Shown here in pieces: positions 43,245 to 64,000 of a stretch of DNA of 64,000 bases. Positions within the stretch are counted from its first letter, which is position 1. Each line of letters begins with the position of its first letter. The translations under genes and the position numbers were made by a program. Under the pieces are notes generated by a model. The model was not told the origin of the DNA, ran no database searches, and saw only the letters and a list, made by a program, of their open reading frames with translations. Source of the stretch: Amphibalanus amphitrite (taxonomy: Eukaryota; Arthropoda; Thecostraca; Balanomorpha; Balanidae); contig NW_024881521.1 in NCBI RefSeq assembly GCF_019059575.1, forward strand, positions 917,297-981,296. Direction: 5' to 3'.

Positions 43245-44778
43245 TAGACTGTGTGAGAGACTTACACTGATCGCGGGAGACTAGTCACGGTTTCTGACCA
43301 AATCGCTGATCAGTTCTGACTACCTGGACCGGAGGAGCCCAGCTGCTGTCACACCAATGCCACCAGGACCAGGTGAGTGTCGTGTTTGATGATCACATCA
43401 TACCGGTATGCAACTGACAAGAAACGGTATTTTTCTGTGTGAACATGCGTTTGAACGAATGCTGCATGATGCTAGTAAGATGCTCTTTGTCATGCCTTTG
43501 ATATGATTCAGAATGCCCTTCATGGCATCTAGTCCCAAAAGATTAATTCCTAACAGATTTTTATTTTCAAAGATATAGATAGGTAGCCTGTCATGGAGTA
43601 ACGTTCAACATAGAACATCCTTTTATGTATTTATATGTCAGACACCCTGCATCACAGTCGTTGGGATCAATGGATACACGATTGATCTTTGACTAAGCAA
43701 TTTTGACTCAGTCTACCAACACACCTTTAGGGAAAACTAAAAGCACGCAGTACAAATCACATTTAGGGTTCAAAATGCACCACCGTGCAAGTTGGCAAAA
43801 TATGCTCTCCGCGACTTCTAATACATACAGAGTACACAGTATGCATACAGTATACATACACGCACACCGTTCAAATAGAGAATTACATTCAGCTCCACGG
43901 TCTGACATGCATAAGCAGTTCCCGGAGTCGATCGGTGCGTTTCTTCGGTAGGTTCCTGCCCTCATAGCAGGTTACATAATGCGACAGCATGATCCTCAGA
44001 CCAACACCAAGCACATACATTGCACACATCCACTCACAAAGTTCCCGCGCACGACACGCGGTGACAAGTTACCGGCCAGGCCAGACGCCTATCACCCGCT
44101 GTCGGCCTCTGTCCGGATATACCGCGTGTCACTGAAGAACAACGACCGAGAAGCGCACACCACACCGAGTTGTGTCTGCTGTGACACTGATACGACCGAC
44201 CGCCACCCTGTTGTCCGTGTAACTCGGGTAACGTACCCGCTGAGACTCCGGCTCGCGGCCGACGTCCAACATCAAATCGCCGTCTCTGAAATTCCGAACT
44301 GACAATCATGACCACTCTGGGAAGAGTCGGTTTGACTACATGCTCACCAACTTTCCACAGTTCGAAGTCAGTCTCATGCGCCAAAATAACCCACTCAATG
44401 TACTTTGTGCGGCGGGATTTCCCCCTGCACTGAAGGGCCGATTTCCGAATGAGCCACACAAATGATGGGGCTGAAGTGTCCGTGAAGCCCGCGGGATCGC
44501 AAAACTGCGGCGCCGGTGGCCGTTGTTTGGCGCTTTCGTGGCGCCAACTTGACCATGTCGCTCAAGCATCGGTTAGTTGTCATCGAAAACCTGTGGATGA
44601 AACTTCTCGAGGAAGCTGCACTCGGACTAGGGGCCGTTTCCTATAGTAGTCCGTCACAGCTAGTCGTATTCTTCTCTCTTTGAGGCGTACCGCCAACTAT
44701 AGCTGCTCGGTATTACGGTCAACGCCCACCACTATGCGATGGTGGTGTCCTAGTCCATGCCTGGCGCGTGGGCAGTGC
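43245..44778. other. Convergent intergenic region between the FANCF-like gene and ELAPOR
   Basis: Holds the 3' UTRs of both genes. A strong donor-like CCAG|GTGAGT occurs at 43372/43373 on the plus strand, so the FANCF-like transcript may have a spliced 3' UTR. No clear polyadenylation signal or further exon was recognised. Confidence 0.5.
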
Positions 44779-61848
<17,070 letters not shown>

Positions 61849-64000
61849 TGTTTGAAAAATGTGAGTAATATGAGGTCACTGATTTGCCGTAAGCATTTCG
61901 GCGAAGTTTTTTTTCTCAAATACTTTCTCGATTGTTTACAAACCACGTTGTCGTGCTTGCACTTTTCAACACAGCGTGCTTTCCTTCCGTCGGTGGTCAG
62001 CGGCGATTTTTATGCTTCGGGTGGTCGCTTCACCGTGTAGATTCACCAGGCGAACAAGCACCACCTTCCCTCACACAAGTCGGCTGTAATACTTCACCAT
62101 CTGCCCGAATATGACCAACACGCGCAGCGCACCACGGCTCCAGCGCGCGGCCATCGATCCGATTTGGTCTCGGCGCAAAGCGTCGTCACGTGACCATGTG
62201 CCGTTACTATGGCAACTGACCGTCGTCGGCGCCTGGCGTTGGCCCGGCGTATGATCAACACGTGGCTGTCCCGGGTCAAGTTTGGGCCAAGTCCTTGGAT
62301 TCTCTCGTTCATGGACGATATATCATTTTAGATTTTCGTTTTTTATAAGCTTATCCAATATCCATATTGTTTGCGTTTTATGGTACCAATGCCACGCTTT
62401 ACTTTAAGATATAGTTGCTGGAGAGGAGATTGCTATCTTGACGTATGAGATCAAACTAAAAAGGCATGTGAAGCACTTTGAAACTGCGAATGTAATTGGT
62501 GATTTTCTTGAAGTTGGATATAGTTGGGTGTTCAGCTAATTTTCATACTCATCCATCTTTACGACCGACGGTAAGCGCCTGTCCCGGCCTTTTAATGCCT
62601 TTTTCTCAATTGAAATCATTACCTCACAGTCACGGCCATAGAGTAAAATATCTGCTGTGTTCATGGCCATTGACCTTCAAAGCAATTTCCATCGTCCAAG
62701 GACCAAGACATCAACCGCATCGCCGATCCCATGCATAGGCGGCGGAACGGGGAGGGCACCTGGGCACCGTGCCCCCTTCGATTTTGGCATTTTAACATTA
62801 GCCCTATGGGCGTTGCATGGAAAGAATGGCACCAAAAGTCGGCAGTGCCCCCCCCCCCCCCCCCGGTGTTTCGCCGCTACTGATCCCATGCCTGCTTATC
62901 GTTTACGGCCCTTATCTATCGTATGTATCAAAATGATTGCGACCATTTCATGCACAATTCTTTGTAGTTATCATTGATTCATGCTTCAGCGACCTGTCAT
63001 CTTATGAGGCTTGACCTCCGGCGTCACTACAAAATTTATGGGTAGGACTAGGGGGTCTAATGGTTCTTCTTGCCTTGGTTCTTACCAAGGCTATGTAAAC
63101 GTTCTTACCATGCAACACTATGTAGAGCCTAGGACTAGGACTCAATCCATAACATGAGCCCTGAAGAAATGAGTGGCACTGGGGTAGCATGTGAGGTGCT
63201 TGACTTGAATAAGCTGGTGAATTTTCATGTTTTTTTTTTAAGTTCATAGATCATTTTGCAAACAAACCAAGCGTGTTGGGCGTCGGTCGAGGGAGCTGTT
63301 TCGCTATTGTGCTGACATCTCCTGACGCGTGTGAGCGTCCGCCGCGCCACCTAGCCAGTCTCTGGAGTCAGCTGTGATTTAATATTGTAACTTCTTGTTT
63401 TTATGTTGCCTCAGAATCGCTCTGAGGTTTGTCTGAGAGGAATTTCGGTTTTATGAGCAGATCACTATTTCTCCATCCTTCCATTTGCACGAAAATCTTT
63501 CATGCTGTCTTTGTGAATCGTTTGTTCACTGATTCCTTCATTCGGTTGGTCGTTCATTCGTTGGTTTGCTCGTTTTACCGTTCGGTTCGCTTATTCTTCA
63601 ATGTGTTCCATTGATTTTCGTCCCTCCTCAGATCTTTTCCCCATCATTGGCTTATTCATTCAGGGACCTCAATCATTATTCCTTGAATCTTGTCCCGTTC
63701 GTTCGTAAATTTCCGTCTCCCCATCCGCCCCCATCCGTTCGTCCGCCTATCCGTGAAACCGTGATGTCCCGGTCCCGCCCTGCGCTCTGCCTGACTGTAT
63801 GTTCGCGATCGAGCCCATTGTTCTGCGCCGGCAGGAAACGCCGACAAACAGACAGGGTGGATGGCATGTCGCCAATTAATTCGCCGGCGATTGTCAGAGG
63901 GACACGGCCGACACGCGTTCCATCTCCCCTACCCGTCCCCACATCCGCCCGTTCCCGTCGGCCAGCCAGCGTGGCTATCGGGCCAGTGTGCAGTGTGCTG
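61849..64000. other. Upstream region of ELAPOR
   Basis: Should hold the ELAPOR promoter and 5' UTR, but no TATA box or initiator could be assigned with confidence. A GC-rich block lies at about 62095-62285. The 120-bp repeat is at 62734-62864. From about 63440 to 63800 there are CATTCGTTCG/TTCATTCG-type degenerate repeats. No other gene recognised. Confidence 0.45.
62734..62864 (+). repeat. 120-bp dispersed repeat, copy 2
   Basis: Reverse-orientation partner of 8947-9066, ending in a poly-C run. Lies upstream of ELAPOR. Frames across both copies (FDFGILTLALWALHGKNGTK) are shared only because the repeat is shared. Confidence 0.8.

Overview
The window is nuclear DNA from a eukaryote, most likely an arthropod and plausibly a crustacean; the species is inference. 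The evidence is 28 units of the arthropod-type telomere repeat TTAGG (written CCTAA on +), phase-consistent GT/AG introns, abundant terminal-inverted-repeat elements with intact target duplications, a Penelope-like retroelement, and GC-rich coding exons in more AT-rich noncoding DNA. There are no operons, bacterial signals, CRISPR arrays or recognisable RNA genes.

Two genes can be supported, both in the right third and convergent. A single-exon GC-rich gene at 42285-43244 (+) encodes a 319-residue protein that I read as a divergent Fanconi anaemia group F protein (FANCF). On the minus strand, 61848 down to 44779, I assembled an 18-exon gene whose splice phases all agree. It encodes a 991-residue type I membrane protein of the ELAPOR family (vertebrate ELAPOR1/ELAPOR2, formerly KIAA1324/KIAA1324L). 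The protein has a signal peptide, cysteine-rich repeats, a long lumenal region, one membrane helix and a cytoplasmic tail.

Positions 1-42000 look gene-free and hold transposable-element structures with GC-rich islands between them. In order these are: a foldback cut by the window start (1-469); a 1.7-kb hAT element with a perfect 8-bp target duplication (7024-8729); a palindromic Penelope-like insertion with 854-bp arms carrying a GIY-YIG endonuclease reading frame (13777-15843); a TA-flanked 945-bp MITE (24131-25075); a TTAA-flanked 497-bp MITE (27448-27944); a TTAA-flanked piggyBac-like 1.2-kb element (28023-29219) with an inverted second copy inside ELAPOR intron 6 (52877-54052); a TA-flanked 968-bp MITE (33001-33968); three hAT-type MITEs in 2.5 kb (36348-38815), at least two with internal minisatellites; and a nested inverted-repeat structure around the TTAGG array and a 139-bp hairpin (about 39678-41872).

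The most interesting points are the composite foldback/telomere-repeat structure, the FANCF-like gene, mobile arrays of the nuclear-receptor half-site AGGTCA, and a 69-bp tandem duplication of the ELAPOR exon 2 splice donor that could add 23 residues in frame. I found no clear candidate for a wholly new multi-gene system.
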